DNA of 64,000 nt from Acinetobacter calcoaceticus ANC 3811 (GCF_000399665.1 NZ_KB976986.1:310001-374000); one strand, 5' to 3'. Positions 18,209 to 28,017 are shown, counted from the stretch's first letter. The notes: a model not told the origin generated them from the sequence alone. A program made the numbers and translations.

Positions 18209-18931
18209 TTAAGTGGATAAAAACCGATAATTTAAAATAGATAAGGCAACGACAGGCGCAGTTTCTGTACGTAAAACACGGTCACCAATACACCAGTTCA
18301 TAAAACCAGCTTGATTGGCTTGAGTAATTTCATTTTCGCTTAAACCACCTTCTGGACCAATTAACAAGGCAAGTTCAGGTTGTATGCCCGCTAATACATC
18401 TTTTTGTTCTTTTTCTGGCGCTAAAACGAATTTTGAAGCGGGAAGTTCAGTAGAGCTTAACCATTCATTAAGAGAAATAGGCGCTAAAACTTCTGGAACT
18501 AGGTTTAATCCACATTGTTCACATGCTGCAATTGCAACAGCTTGCCAGTGATCTAATTTTTTTTGATCTCGGTCATACTTTAAGCGCATTTCACAACGGT
18601 CACTTGTAAGCAACTGAATTTGACTTACTCCAAGTTCAGTTGCTTTCTGAATGGCATAATCCATTCGGTCACCTTTACTCATGACCTGACCAAGAATGGC
18701 TTTAAATGGGGCGCTACGATTACTCGGGTTAAAATTTTCAATCGTGATAAATGCATTTTTTTTATTAATTTCGGTCAATGTCGCCAAATATTCGCCACCT
18801 TGACCATTAAAGAGAGTCGCTTGTTCTTGTAATTGTGCACGTAAAACACGCACCCAATGATGAAATACTGATTCAGTTAGTTGAATAGTTGAACCAACTG
18901 TAAGTTCAGTTTCGATAAAAAAACGATTCAT
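18209..18931 (-). CDS. rsmE: 16S rRNA m3U1498 methyltransferase
   Basis: A SPOUT-class methyltransferase that methylates U1498 of 16S rRNA using S-adenosylmethionine. The 240-residue protein has the N-terminal PUA-like region (FHHWVRVLR near 23). The C-terminal knot motifs are LLIGPEGGLS (about 193-202) and LRTETAPVVAL (about 219-229), with KATELGV in between. It begins 18 bases after metF on the same strand, so the two are probably co-transcribed. AAGG lies upstream of the ATG. Confidence 0.94.
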   Translation of the reverse strand: MNRFFIETELTVGSTIQLTESVFHHWVRVLRAQLQEQATLFNGQGGEYLATLTEINKKNAFITIENFNPSNRSAPFKAILGQVMSKGDRMDYAIQKATELGVSQIQLLTSDRCEMRLKYDRDQKKLDHWQAVAIAACEQCGLNLVPEVLAPISLNEWLSSTELPASKFVLAPEKEQKDVLAGIQPELALLIGPEGGLSENEITQANQAGFMNWCIGDRVLRTETAPVVALSILNYRFLST

Positions 18932-18949
18932 TGGGTACGCCTTACAAAA

Positions 18950-19786
18950 TTAATTTAAACCAAGATCAACGACGAGTTGACGAGTTGGTTCGACTTGATT
19001 CATTGAATAGAAATGTAAGCTTGGTGCACCACCTGCAATCAGGCGTTCACATAGTTTCACAATAACTTCATGACCAAAAGCTTTAATACTCTCACTGTCA
19101 TCGCCATAGGCTTGTAATTGTTTACGGATCCAGCGAGGAATTTCTGCGCCAGTACCATCAGCAAAGCGAATTAAGTTGCTGGCATTGGTAATCGGCATGA
19201 TGCCAGGAGCCACCGGAATATTAACTCCAGTTTTTTCGAGACGCTCAATAAAATAAAAGTATGCGTCTGGATTAAAGAAGAATTGGGTAATTCCAGCATT
19301 AGCACCAGCTTGTACTTTTTCAATAAAACGTTGGATATCTGAATCAAGGTTTTCAGCTTGAGGGTGCATTTCTGGATAAGCTGCAACTTCAATATGAAAA
19401 TGATCACCTGAGTGCTCACGAATAAAACGTACTAAATCTTGAGCATACGGAAGCTCGCCAAGTCCGACTTGACCAGAAGGTAAGTCACCGCGTAAAGCAA
19501 CAATACGGTTAATGCCTTGAGCTTTATATAAATCTAGTAACTCAGCAATACGCGCTTTATCATCACCAATACAAGAAAGGTGAGGTGCAACTGGTGTACC
19601 TTTACCATTGAAATCGTCAATAGCAGCAAGAGTACGTTCGCGAGTAGAACCACCAGCACCATAAGTAATCGAGAAGAAATCTGGATTTAATAGTTGTAAT
19701 TCTTGATGAACAATACGAAGTTTTTCAGCACCGGCATCAGTTTTCGGTGGGAAAAACTCAAAAGAAATGGGTATACGTTTAGTCAT
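18950..19786 (-). CDS. metF: 5,10-methylenetetrahydrofolate reductase
   Basis: Reduces 5,10-methylene-THF to 5-methyl-THF for methionine synthesis, using FAD. The 278-residue TIM-barrel protein shows SFEFFPPKT at the start, SITYGAGGS (about 52-60), the FAD-site LRGDLPSG and QFFFNPDAYF. The start MTKRIPISFEF (19786) is set by AAGGA 6-7 bases upstream; the 19-residue in-frame extension lacks support. It lies downstream of ahcY behind a terminator-like hairpin and upstream of rsmE, in a one-carbon/methylation cluster. Confidence 0.96.
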   Translation of the reverse strand: MTKRIPISFEFFPPKTDAGAEKLRIVHQELQLLNPDFFSITYGAGGSTRERTLAAIDDFNGKGTPVAPHLSCIGDDKARIAELLDLYKAQGINRIVALRGDLPSGQVGLGELPYAQDLVRFIREHSGDHFHIEVAAYPEMHPQAENLDSDIQRFIEKVQAGANAGITQFFFNPDAYFYFIERLEKTGVNIPVAPGIMPITNASNLIRFADGTGAEIPRWIRKQLQAYGDDSESIKAFGHEVIVKLCERLIAGGAPSLHFYSMNQVEPTRQLVVDLGLN

Positions 19787-19822
19787 GTCAAATCCTTGTA
19801 AACAGCGAAACAATATTTTTAG

Positions 19823-19854
19823 AAAAAAGGGCAGTCGGTTCACCGTCTGCCCTT
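19823..19854 (-). terminator. Terminator between ahcY and metF
   Basis: AAGGGCAG and CTGCCCTT pair around a 12-base loop and are followed on the minus strand by six T. It begins 6 bases past the ahcY stop, so metF either has its own promoter or receives partial readthrough. Confidence 0.8.
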
Positions 19855-19860
19855 AAGTTC

Positions 19861-21243
19861 TTAGTATTTGTAAGCGTCAGACTTGAATGGTCCCTCAACA
19901 GCAACACCTAAATAGCCAGCTTGCTCTTGAGTTAATTGAGTAAGTACACCACCAAAACCTGCAACCATTGCCGCAGCAACTTCTTCATCAAGTTTCTTAG
20001 GAAGAACTTCTACACGAATTTGTGCAGCTTTTTCGTTTGCAGGAAGGTCAGCAAATTTCTCTTGGAATAAGTGAATTTGACCTAACACTTGGTTAGCAAA
20101 AGAACCGTCCATCACGCGTGATGGGTGACCAGTTGCATTGCCTAGGTTTACAAGGCGACCTTCAGAAAGAAGAATGAGGTAGTTGTTTTCGTCTTCTGAA
20201 CGGTAAACTTGGTGAACTTGTGGCTTAACTTCAACCCACTTGTAACCACGTAAATAGGCTGTGTCGATTTCTGTGTCAAAGTGACCGATGTTACATACAA
20301 CTGCACCAGCTTTTAAGCTATCTAACATTGCAGCATCACATACGTGGTAGTTACCAGTAGTGGTTACAACAAGGTCAGTATTACCAAGTAAGTCTTGGTT
20401 AATATCTTCTTTTTTGCCTGTTTGTACGCCGTTTTTGTATGGAGATACAACTTCATAGCCGTCCATACATGCTTGCATTGCACAAATTGGGTCAACTTCA
20501 GTTACACGAACAATCATGCCTTCTTGACGTAAAGATTGAGCAGAACCTTTACCAACGTCACCATAACCGATCACAAGCGCACGACGGCCAGACAAAAGCA
20601 TGTCAGTTGCACGTTTGATTGCGTCATTTAGTGAGTGACGGCAACCATATTTGTTGTCGTTTTTAGATTTAGTAACTGAGTCATTTACGTTAATCGCAGG
20701 TACTTTCAAAGAACCGTCTTTCCACATTTCGATAAGACGTTGAACACCTGTTGTCGTTTCTTCAGTAATACCGTGAATGCGTTCTAAAAGAGCTGGGTAT
20801 TTGTCATGAACAAGAGCAGTTAAGTCACCGCCATCATCCAAGATCATGTTGGCATCCCAAGGCTGACCATTAACATTAACTTGTTGTTCAAGGCACCATA
20901 CATATTCTTCTTCAGTTTCGCCTTTCCAAGCAAAAACAGGAATACCGCGAGCAGCAATTGCAGCAGCAGCATGGTCTTGAGTCGAAAAAATGTTACATGA
21001 AGTCCAACGAACTTCAGCACCTAATTCAATAAGCGTTTCAATAAGAACCGCTGTTTGAATGGTCATATGAATACAACCAAGGATTTTTGCACCAGCAAGT
21101 GGTTTAGATGCTGCATAACGTTTACGTAAACCAATTAAAGCTGGCATTTCTGCTTCAGCAAGTTTGATTTCTTTACGACCGTAGTCAGCAAGTGAGATGT
21201 CAGCAACTTTATAATCTGTAAATGAAGCATTAACCGCGTTCAT
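19861..21243 (-). CDS. ahcY: S-adenosylhomocysteinase
   Basis: Hydrolyses S-adenosylhomocysteine to adenosine and homocysteine, relieving product inhibition of methyltransferases. The 460-residue protein has [15 protein letters not shown], the substrate-site [27 protein letters not shown] with the active-site Lys, and the NAD-binding [11 protein letters not shown] (about 225). It ends in KYKW-like form (SDAYKY), as the NAD-contacting C-terminus of the family does. AGGAG precedes the ATG by 6 bases. A SAH riboswitch and a strong promoter lie upstream, so expression should rise when SAH accumulates. Confidence 0.98.
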   Translation of the reverse strand: MNAVNASFTDYKVADISLADYGRKEIKLAEAEMPALIGLRKRYAASKPLAGAKILGCIHMTIQTAVLIETLIELGAEVRWTSCNIFSTQDHAAAAIAARGIPVFAWKGETEEEYVWCLEQQVNVNGQPWDANMILDDGGDLTALVHDKYPALLERIHGITEETTTGVQRLIEMWKDGSLKVPAINVNDSVTKSKNDNKYGCRHSLNDAIKRATDMLLSGRRALVIGYGDVGKGSAQSLRQEGMIVRVTEVDPICAMQACMDGYEVVSPYKNGVQTGKKEDINQDLLGNTDLVVTTTGNYHVCDAAMLDSLKAGAVVCNIGHFDTEIDTAYLRGYKWVEVKPQVHQVYRSEDENNYLILLSEGRLVNLGNATGHPSRVMDGSFANQVLGQIHLFQEKFADLPANEKAAQIRVEVLPKKLDEEVAAAMVAGFGGVLTQLTQEQAGYLGVAVEGPFKSDAYKY

Positions 21244-21282
21244 CAGGATCTCCTAGGGAAAAAATAGTATGGATCGTTCTGT

Positions 21283-21381
21283 TCGCGGATGCCGTTGTTG
21301 GCTAAAACGAGTGTTTAACCGATTGTCGAGCCTGGCAAATTGATCTTTAGTGCCGATCATTTGTCGCAGCATCCCTCGACT
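21283..21381 (-). promoter_or_regulatory. S-adenosylhomocysteine (SAH) riboswitch upstream of ahcY
   Basis: On the minus strand the leader reads GTCGAGGGATGCTGCGAC, then a GATC-paired hairpin, then GCCAGGCTCGAC, a spacer hairpin (GGTTAAA/TTTTAGCC), and AACGGCATCC. This matches the order and conserved blocks of the SAH riboswitch core. P1 is GTCGAG/CTCGAC and the P2 stem uses GATC/GATC. The pseudoknot is GGATGC (5' block) with GCATCC (3' block), a compensated version of the usual GC-rich pairing. It ends about 40 bases before the ahcY ATG, whose Shine-Dalgarno is AGGAG. SAH riboswitches known elsewhere turn ahcY on. Confidence 0.9.
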
Positions 21382-21389
21382 AGCGCAAC

Positions 21390-21418
21390 ATTGTACTTCG
21401 AAAAGCTTTTAGTGCCAA
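21390..21418 (-). promoter_or_regulatory. ahcY promoter
   Basis: On the minus strand, TTGGCA (21418-21413) and TACAAT (21395-21390) are exactly 17 bases apart. The predicted start near 21383-21384 puts the transcript 5' end immediately before the SAH riboswitch, which independently supports the riboswitch call. Confidence 0.75.
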
Positions 21419-21465
21419 TCCAGTTTTGTTTATTATCTGCCTAATTATCTTTATAGATTCAAATT

Positions 21466-22002
21466 ATGGCAGTCAATATTCCCCAAGCTCTAGCAAACCT
21501 CGAAGCAAACTGTGGTGTTTTTGCGGTTTGGATGGTGCTTCAACATCATGGAGTACAAATTAATATTAACGAGCTGATTCAAGTTTGCCGACACGATGAC
21601 GGGGGTACCTATACTATTGCCTTAGCCGTTGCTTTAAAGAAACTAGGATTTGAAGTGTCATTTCATTCAGATGAAGATCCTAATATTAGCCCAAGCGAAC
21701 GAATAAGCTATAAAGAAGCAAAGCTATTAAAAATACCGACAGGGCCTGCGTTGAGCTATCAAGATATTCAAGCTGAAATTCAAAACGGGAAAATGGTGAT
21801 TGTCTATTACGATACTTTAGCTGGAGTGGGGAACCAGTCACTGGTGTATTCAATAGATGAAAAAAATATCCGTTTCTTTGATAGCTTTGAACCGATGTCA
21901 GCAGCAGTTTTTGAAAAGCAACGTCAAGTAGAAGGGATTTGTCGTCAGGCCATTGTGATTGATGACCGTAATTTTCAGATTCATTCGACTAAATTGAATT
22001 AG
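21466..22002 (+). CDS. C39-like papain-fold peptidase domain protein, stand-alone
   Basis: The 178-residue protein starts with ALANLEANCGVFAVWMVL, the cysteine motif of C39-type bacteriocin-leader peptidases (Cys about residue 17). HDDGGTYTIALAVALKKLG follows. A second conserved region, MVIVYYDTLAGVGNQSLVYS with FFDSF, sits where C39 enzymes place the catalytic His and Asp. His is not obvious there (NQSLVY instead of a clear GHxVVV), so catalysis is uncertain. There is no ABC transporter and no signal peptide. It is divergent from ahcY. Bacteriocin processing is unlikely without a partner; function unknown. Confidence 0.65.
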   Translation: MAVNIPQALANLEANCGVFAVWMVLQHHGVQININELIQVCRHDDGGTYTIALAVALKKLGFEVSFHSDEDPNISPSERISYKEAKLLKIPTGPALSYQDIQAEIQNGKMVIVYYDTLAGVGNQSLVYSIDEKNIRFFDSFEPMSAAVFEKQRQVEGICRQAIVIDDRNFQIHSTKLN

Positions 22003-22005
22003 ATT

Positions 22006-22031
22006 AAAAAGAGCCAGTAGGATGCTGGCTC
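22006..22031 (-). terminator. Terminator for the gene at 22041
   Basis: GAGCCAG and CTGGCTC pair around a 7-base loop. On the minus strand TTTTT follows. It lies between convergent genes. Confidence 0.8.
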
Positions 22032-22040
22032 ATATTGAAA

Positions 22041-22424
22041 TTATTTTTGTTGATATTCTTGAATCACTTCTAAAGCAGCGCGAAAAGCTTCTTGAGTAGC
22101 AGGCGCGCCACAATATGGCAGACTGTGCAATAAAGTTTCTTGAATTTCTTCAACTGTACAGCCATTGTTTAGCGCACCACGAACATGGCCTTTGAGTTCG
22201 GTCGGTGATTTGAGCGCAGTTAACATTGCCAAAGTAATTAATGAACGATATTTACGTGGTAGCACGCCTTCACGTTGCCAAGTCGATCCCCATGCATGTT
22301 CATTAATCCATTCTTGTAAAGGCTGGGTAAAGGGTACTGTGTTTTCTTGGGCGCGTTTTACAAAAGCCTCTCCCATCACTTCTGTGCGAACTTTTAATCC
22401 ATTTTCGTAATCTTGCTTAGACAT
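22041..22424 (-). CDS. Carboxymuconolactone decarboxylase family protein (PcaC-like)
   Basis: The 127-residue protein has the CMD fold motif ELKGHVRGALNNGCTVEEI (about 77-95). The conserved His and the NNG turn are typical of 4-carboxymuconolactone decarboxylases. The N-terminal GLKVRTEVMGEAFV also resembles PcaC. PcaC enzymes act in the protocatechuate branch of the beta-ketoadipate pathway. No other pca gene is nearby, so the substrate is uncertain and a general CMD or peroxidase-type function is possible. AGGAGAAATTA precedes the ATG. Confidence 0.82.
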   Translation of the reverse strand: MSKQDYENGLKVRTEVMGEAFVKRAQENTVPFTQPLQEWINEHAWGSTWQREGVLPRKYRSLITLAMLTALKSPTELKGHVRGALNNGCTVEEIQETLLHSLPYCGAPATQEAFRAALEVIQEYQQK

Positions 22425-22435
22425 TAATTTCTCCT

Positions 22436-22464
22436 AAAAATAAAAGCGTCGATTGACGCTTTTA
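22436..22464 (-). terminator. Terminator after fadE-type gene
   Basis: TAAAAGCGTC and GACGCTTTTA flank GATT. On the minus strand a T-rich stretch follows, directly before the ribosome-binding site of the gene at 22424. Confidence 0.82.
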
Positions 22465-22530
22465 TGGCTGTTTATTAATTAATGCGAATCAAGTGTGATT
22501 GCAATAGTGAATTAGTGGAGGCATCAGTCA

Positions 22531-24993
22531 CTAAATTTGATGAGGGTTCGATAAAGGAAGATCCTTATTTAAATCTTCATCAAATACATCTGTGAGCATG
22601 CTATCGAATCGAATAGCGTTGTATTGCAATAATTGTTGAGCTTCACTTTCAGTAATAAAACCTTCTTTTATCGCTTGTTCAATATTCTCTTCGAAAGTCA
22701 GTCCTGTAAATTTGCCTTTAGATTCAGCTTTTTTAAACTTATCCCAAAGCGGTTCAAGGGTTCGTAAAATTTGAAATGCATGTTCCAAACGTCCAGTCAC
22801 ATCATCGGCTTTAGTTGAATAAAATACGTGATGTTTAAGCTGCTCTCTGAAAGGATGCTCTTGCATCATAAGTTCAGCGACTTGCTGTTTTAACTCATCG
22901 TCTGGTTTTGAAATGACACGACCAAAAGGGAAACAGATCCATTTTACAAAGGCTGCTGGAAGTTTGGCTGGAAAGTTATCAAATAGACCCCAAAATGCTT
23001 CCTGAATATTCAAGAAAGCTTTTTGTAGAGCTAATTTAGCATGAAGTTGTTCAGCTTCAGTTTTTTGGCCAGCTTCATAAAATTTTAAAATCGCAGTAGA
23101 AATAAAGAGGTTCGCGTGAATATCTGCCAAGCGTCCTGACAACATTTCTTTGCGTTTTAAGTCTCCTGCGAGTAAACCAAGTGACATATCCGAAACAAGC
23201 GCGAAGTTGGCGCTAAAACGGTTAATTGTCTTATAGTAACTGGCAGTAAATTGATCTACTGATTGAGGAGCATCGCTTGAGCCACCTGTCCAACCATAAG
23301 CAAATGATTTTGCCCCACGGTTAAAGGTATAGGCTAAATGTTTAAATAATAAATCATCGAATTTTTTAACTGAAGTGCTTTTATCTTCAGATTGAAGAAG
23401 TTGTAATTCTTCAAAAAGATAAGGGTGACAACGCATTGAACCTTGACCAAAAATCATCAATGAACGGGTCAAAATATTTGCGCCTTCTACCGTAATAGCA
23501 ATTGGAATCGCTTGATAGGTAAGGGCAAGGAAATTACGTGGTCCAAGTTGAATTGCACGTCCTCCAGCAATATCCATTCCGTGATTGACGACTTTACGCA
23601 TCGTTTCAGTTGCATAATATTTTGCCATGGCTGTCATCACGGCAGGTGTTCCACCTTGATTTAGGCCACATGTCACTAAATAACGGAATGCCTCAAGCAT
23701 ATAGGCATCGCTGGCAATTTCACTGATTGCCTCTTGTACGCCTTCAAATTTACCTACTGAAATATTGAACTGTTGACGAATTTTCGCAAAAGCACCAACG
23801 GTTAAATAGCTCATTTCACCTGCGGCTGTTGCTAAAGCAGGAAGGGAAATACCACGGCCAACGCCTAAGCACTCCATCAGCATTCGCCAACCTTTACCGG
23901 CATTTTCTTGTCCACCAATAATCCAGTCAATAGGAATGAAAACATCTTCTCCTTCTACGGTTCCGTTCATAAATGGAGAACCTGGAAAATGACGCGCTCC
24001 TATTTTTACGCCTGCATGACTGGCAGGAATGAGTGCACAGGTAATACCGTACTCAGTTTTACTTTTATCACCAAGTAACCCTTCAGGGTCATATAGTTTA
24101 AATGCAAGACCTACGACTGTGGCAATTGGCGCAAGGGTAATCCAGCGTTTAGAGAAATTCATGCGTAGACCAAGAACTTGAGCACCTTCATATTCCCCGT
24201 AGCAAACAACACCTGAATCTGGAATGGCGCCAGCGTCTGAACCTGCTTCTGGGCTCGTTAAACCAAAGCATGGAATTTCTTCACCTTTAGCAAGGCCCGG
24301 TAAATATTGTTGCTTTTGAGCATCGGTACCGTAGTGCATGAGTAGCTCACCTGGTCCCAACGAGTTTGGAACCATACAACTCACAGCAGTGGTAAGTGAA
24401 CGTGAAGCAATTTTGCTCATAATTCGGCTTTGCGCAAATGAGCTAAATTCTTTGCCGCCAAAGGATTTTGGAATAATAAGGCCTAAAAAACCTTTGTCTT
24501 TAATAAATTGCCAAACTTCAGGTGGCAGATCTTTTAAATGATGATGAATTTCCCACTCATTGAGCATGCTACAAAGTAGCTCAACTTCATTATCAATGAA
24601 ACTTTGTTCTTCTTCTGACAACGTTGGGTAGGGATACTTTTCAAATTGAGACCAATCAGGTGCTCCCATAAATAACTCTTTTTCCCACCAACTGGTACCG
24701 GCTTCTAAAGCCTCTTGTTCTGTGGTACTGATGCTCGGCATTGAGTTTGCTAAAGTCTTATAGGCTGGCTTGGTAATTAGGTTAAATCGTAATGGCTCAA
24801 CTAAAATAATGATGCTAAGCGCAATAATTGGAATACCTAAAAGCAGTGACCATGGTGTTAGCAAGAATGCCGAAAGTAGGGCAACAATAATTGCCACACC
24901 GCTACCAAGAACTTTATTTAAGTTAAAATAGAAAATTGCCCATACTGCAATAAGCTGAATAATAATACTTAATATAAAGAGTAGGAAAATCAT
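22531..24993 (-). CDS. fadE: Acyl-CoA dehydrogenase, FadE type
   Basis: Catalyses the first oxidation step of fatty-acid beta-oxidation, using FAD. The 820-residue protein is close to E. coli FadE in length. It has two or three N-terminal hydrophobic segments (about 1-70), then the dehydrogenase domains with CFGLTSPEAGSDAGA (about 243-257) and SKRWITLAP. The active-site Glu region is VEGANILTRSLMIFGQG (about 507-523), and a long C-terminal extension follows. AAGGAG precedes the ATG. The upstream region holds a direct repeat TAAACAGC-AAC-TAAACAGC (minus strand) that may be an operator. Confidence 0.95.
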   Translation of the reverse strand: MIFLLFILSIIIQLIAVWAIFYFNLNKVLGSGVAIIVALLSAFLLTPWSLLLGIPIIALSIIILVEPLRFNLITKPAYKTLANSMPSISTTEQEALEAGTSWWEKELFMGAPDWSQFEKYPYPTLSEEEQSFIDNEVELLCSMLNEWEIHHHLKDLPPEVWQFIKDKGFLGLIIPKSFGGKEFSSFAQSRIMSKIASRSLTTAVSCMVPNSLGPGELLMHYGTDAQKQQYLPGLAKGEEIPCFGLTSPEAGSDAGAIPDSGVVCYGEYEGAQVLGLRMNFSKRWITLAPIATVVGLAFKLYDPEGLLGDKSKTEYGITCALIPASHAGVKIGARHFPGSPFMNGTVEGEDVFIPIDWIIGGQENAGKGWRMLMECLGVGRGISLPALATAAGEMSYLTVGAFAKIRQQFNISVGKFEGVQEAISEIASDAYMLEAFRYLVTCGLNQGGTPAVMTAMAKYYATETMRKVVNHGMDIAGGRAIQLGPRNFLALTYQAIPIAITVEGANILTRSLMIFGQGSMRCHPYLFEELQLLQSEDKSTSVKKFDDLLFKHLAYTFNRGAKSFAYGWTGGSSDAPQSVDQFTASYYKTINRFSANFALVSDMSLGLLAGDLKRKEMLSGRLADIHANLFISTAILKFYEAGQKTEAEQLHAKLALQKAFLNIQEAFWGLFDNFPAKLPAAFVKWICFPFGRVISKPDDELKQQVAELMMQEHPFREQLKHHVFYSTKADDVTGRLEHAFQILRTLEPLWDKFKKAESKGKFTGLTFEENIEQAIKEGFITESEAQQLLQYNAIRFDSMLTDVFDEDLNKDLPLSNPHQI

Positions 24994-25065
24994 ACTTGCT
25001 CCTTACTAGCTAAGCCCTCAGGTGGATGAAGTTACAAAAGAGAGGAGATATTTAAGGCTTAACTA

Positions 25066-25084
25066 GCTGTTTAGTTGCTGTTTA
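25066..25084 (-). promoter_or_regulatory. Candidate operator in the fadE upstream region
   Basis: Two copies of GCTGTTTA (25066-25073, 25077-25084) start 11 bases apart, about one helical turn. The first overlaps an inverted repeat AACTA/TAGTT (25061-25076). The site is 73-91 bases upstream of fadE. The TAAAC half-site weakly recalls TetR-type fatty-acid regulators; no binding protein can be named. Confidence 0.3.
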
Positions 25085-25230
25085 AATTTGAGTTTTTATG
25101 TCGCAAATATTGATGTATATGCTAGAGCAGGGATATATCGTACTTTTAGGTATAAGATATTTTTGAGTGAAAGTGTAATGGGTTGTTTTATCGATTTGTC
25201 AAGAAATGTTATTGATTTTCTTATACAAAT

Positions 25231-25260
25231 AAAAAGCCCTCTGTGTTAGAGGGCTTTTTA
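25231..25260 (-). terminator. Terminator after lipA
   Basis: A 12-base stem, AAAAAGCCCTCT with AGAGGGCTTTTT, around GTGTT, 15 bases past the lipA stop. Confidence 0.92.
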
Positions 25261-25275
25261 TAGATATTTAATTTA

Positions 25276-26289
25276 TTAAGCTTCGACGGTTTGAACAGCG
25301 ATTTTTTTTGCTGGATCTACTTTACGACGAACTTCTGGTACTGGTTCACCATGGTATTGACGATCAGCGAAGTAACTTGAACGAACCATTGGTGCAGACC
25401 AAATATTTCTAAAGCCAAGTTTGCGGCCATGCTCTGCATAACGTTCAAACTCTTCTGGCGTTACAAAGCGGTCAATTGGCGCATGTTGTTTAGAAGGCTG
25501 TAAATATTGACCAATAGTCACGTAGTCAACATCGTGAGCACGTAAGTCATCAAGTAATGCAATGACTTCTTCTTCAGTTTCACCAATACCCACCATCAAA
25601 CCACATTTTGTTGGGATATCTGGGCAGTATTCTTTAAACATTTTTAATAAGGTTAAAGAATGTTGATAGTCTGAACCTGGACGCATTGCTTTATATAAGC
25701 GAGGCACAGTCTCAATGTTATGGTTAAATACGTCTGGCGGACATTCAGTCATAATGCGTAAAGCAATATCCATACGTCCACGGAAGTCAGGTACTAAAAT
25801 CTCAAGCAATGTCGTCGGGCTAAGCGCGCGAGCTTCTTTAATACAGTCCACAAAGTGTTGTGCACCGCCGTCAAGCAAGTCATCACGGTCAACAGAAGTA
25901 ATTACTGCGTACTTGAGTTTCAGATTAGAAATGGTTTCTGCCATGTGACGAGGTTCGTCAGCATCAAGTGCATTTGGACGACCATGTGCTACATCACAGA
26001 AAGGACAACGGCGTGTACAAATATCGCCCATAATCATGAATGTTGCCGTACCGCCACCAAAACATTCTGGTAGGTTAGGACAGGCAGCTTCTTCACAAAC
26101 GGTATGGAGTTTTTGAGCACGTAAAGTCGTTTTAATACGCTGAACTTCTTCTGGTGCCGTCATCTTGACACGAATCCAGTCAGGTTTACGCGGCACTTCA
26201 ACCGTAGGTACAACTTTTACAGGAATTCTTGCGACTTTTTCTGCGCCACGAAGTTTTACACCCTGTTCAGGTTTACGGTGTTCTGACAT
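25276..26289 (-). CDS. lipA: Lipoyl synthase
   Basis: A radical-SAM enzyme that inserts two sulphurs into the octanoyl group of lipoyl-dependent proteins. The 337-residue protein has the radical-SAM cysteines CTRRCPFC (about 95-102). The auxiliary cluster cysteines are in [12 protein letters not shown] (about 67-78), and the C-terminal RSSYFADR serine motif ligates the auxiliary cluster. I prefer the start MSEHRKPEQ (26289); a GTG five codons upstream is possible. It is transcribed divergently from sthA. lipB is not in the window. Confidence 0.97.
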   Translation of the reverse strand: MSEHRKPEQGVKLRGAEKVARIPVKVVPTVEVPRKPDWIRVKMTAPEEVQRIKTTLRAQKLHTVCEEAACPNLPECFGGGTATFMIMGDICTRRCPFCDVAHGRPNALDADEPRHMAETISNLKLKYAVITSVDRDDLLDGGAQHFVDCIKEARALSPTTLLEILVPDFRGRMDIALRIMTECPPDVFNHNIETVPRLYKAMRPGSDYQHSLTLLKMFKEYCPDIPTKCGLMVGIGETEEEVIALLDDLRAHDVDYVTIGQYLQPSKQHAPIDRFVTPEEFERYAEHGRKLGFRNIWSAPMVRSSYFADRQYHGEPVPEVRRKVDPAKKIAVQTVEA

Positions 26290-26485
26290 ATCTAACTTTT
26301 CCACTCGTTTATAGAGACATTGACATTGTATTATAGCGAAGTTCTTCAGTTAATAGCGGAAAATAACTATTCATATAATAAATGTGGCTATTCAGAAATA
26401 TAGGGTTGAGAAATACATAAATTCACCGCATATTAGTCATAATCTATTATAAAATATGGTCATTCAAGAGAGGAAGGAGCTTTCA

Positions 26486-27898
26486 ATGCCACGTAAAAAA
26501 GAGGTCGTTAGTGGGAATTTCGTTAAATACGATGCGGTAGTTCTCGGTTCTGGACCTGCGGGTGAAGGCGCGGCAATGAAGCTTTCAAAAGCTGGTAAGC
26601 GTGTTGCAATTGTAGATGTGCGTGATCAACTTGGTGGTAACTGTGCACACGTAGGAACGATTCCAAGTAAAGCATTGCGTCAAACAGTTTCTAGTATTAT
26701 TCGTTATCAGCGTGATCCAATGTTTCAAAAAGTAGGTGAGTGGAAACAGTTCACCATGAAACAGGTTTTGCGTAATGCACACAAAGTGATTCAACAACAG
26801 GTTGATACACATACACGTTTTTATGATCGTAACAAGATTGGTGTCTTCCACGGTCGTGCATATATTCAAGATAAAAATACAGTCTTAGTTTTTAGCCATG
26901 AAGGCATTAAAGAAACAATTATCTGTAAACAAGTTGTGATTGCGACAGGTAGCCGTCCTTATCATCCGCAAGGTCTCGACTTTGATCATCCTCGCGTATT
27001 CGATTCAGATAAGATTCTTGATCTTGATTACTCAATTCAAAAAATCATTATTTACGGCGCGGGCGTTATTGGCTGTGAATATGCTTCAATCTTTATTGGC
27101 CTAGACCATAAAGTTGACTTGATCAATACTCAGCAAAAACTTTTAAGTTATCTAGATGATGAAATTGCTGATGCTTTGTCTTATCACTTACGTGAACAAG
27201 GTGTATTGATTCGTCACAACGAACAAATGGATCATCTTGAAACGTTTGATGACCATGTTGTTTTACACTTACAAAGTGGTAAAAAGATTAAAGCTGATGC
27301 CATACTTTGGTGTAATGGTCGCTCAGGTAACACAGAAGGCTTAGGTCTTGAGAACGTTGGACTAGTTCCAAACAACCGCGGTCAGCTTTCAGTAAATGAT
27401 CAATATCAAACTGAAGTTGAAAACATCTATGCTGCTGGTGATGTAATTGGTTGGCCATCACTTGCTTCTGCTGCTTATGACCAAGGGCGCTGTGCTGGCG
27501 CAAATATGAGTGGTGAAGATGCGAAGCCAGTACGTGACATTCCAACTGGTATCTATACCATTCCGGAAATCTCATCAATTGGTAAAAATGAACAGGAATT
27601 AACGGAAGAAAAAATTCCGTATGAAGTAGGTCAAGCTTCTTTCCGTCATTTAGCTCGTGCACAAATTACTGGTGATACAGTGGGTGAGTTAAAAATTCTT
27701 TTCCACCGTGACACTATGGAAATTTTAGGTATTCACTGTTTTGGTAATAACGCTGCCGAAATTATCCACATTGGGCAAGCAGTTATGCACAGCCCAAATA
27801 ATACCTTGAAATATTTCGTTGAAACGACATTTAACTATCCAACAATGGCTGAAGCATATCGTGTAGCTGCACTTAATGGTATGAATCGTTTGTTTTGA
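26486..27898 (+). CDS. sthA: Soluble pyridine nucleotide transhydrogenase
   Basis: A flavoprotein that transfers hydride between NADPH and NAD+. The 470-residue protein has the FAD-binding [10 protein letters not shown] near residue 20. [16 protein letters not shown] follows at about 50; only one Cys remains of the redox pair found in related disulfide reductases, which is the mark of SthA. A second dinucleotide site is [14 protein letters not shown] (about 180), and [13 protein letters not shown] lies at about 315. The start [10 protein letters not shown] is set by AAGGAG 6 bases upstream; an in-frame ATG 10 codons earlier lacks support. Confidence 0.95.
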   Translation: MPRKKEVVSGNFVKYDAVVLGSGPAGEGAAMKLSKAGKRVAIVDVRDQLGGNCAHVGTIPSKALRQTVSSIIRYQRDPMFQKVGEWKQFTMKQVLRNAHKVIQQQVDTHTRFYDRNKIGVFHGRAYIQDKNTVLVFSHEGIKETIICKQVVIATGSRPYHPQGLDFDHPRVFDSDKILDLDYSIQKIIIYGAGVIGCEYASIFIGLDHKVDLINTQQKLLSYLDDEIADALSYHLREQGVLIRHNEQMDHLETFDDHVVLHLQSGKKIKADAILWCNGRSGNTEGLGLENVGLVPNNRGQLSVNDQYQTEVENIYAAGDVIGWPSLASAAYDQGRCAGANMSGEDAKPVRDIPTGIYTIPEISSIGKNEQELTEEKIPYEVGQASFRHLARAQITGDTVGELKILFHRDTMEILGIHCFGNNAAEIIHIGQAVMHSPNNTLKYFVETTFNYPTMAEAYRVAALNGMNRLF

Positions 27899-27917
27899 TT
27901 TTAAATAAGTTTTCAAT

Positions 27918-27947
27918 AAAAAAGCCTGCAAATTTGCGGGCTTTTTT
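27918..27947. terminator. Terminator after sthA
   Basis: AAAAAAGCC-TGCAAATTTGC-GGGCTTTTTT: a symmetrical hairpin with T runs on both strands. It separates sthA from the minus-strand smORF. Confidence 0.9.
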
Positions 27948-28017
27948 ATTTTCATTAGAACATAGGTTTTTTATATTTTTATGACAGTCCAAAGTATGAT
28001 TTTAGCTTTTCATCATA

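Noticed and set aside
27288..27662. A 124-codon ORF antisense to sthA
   Set aside because: It lies wholly inside a certain gene, with His/Gln/Leu-rich composition from reversed codons and no ribosome-binding site that I trust.
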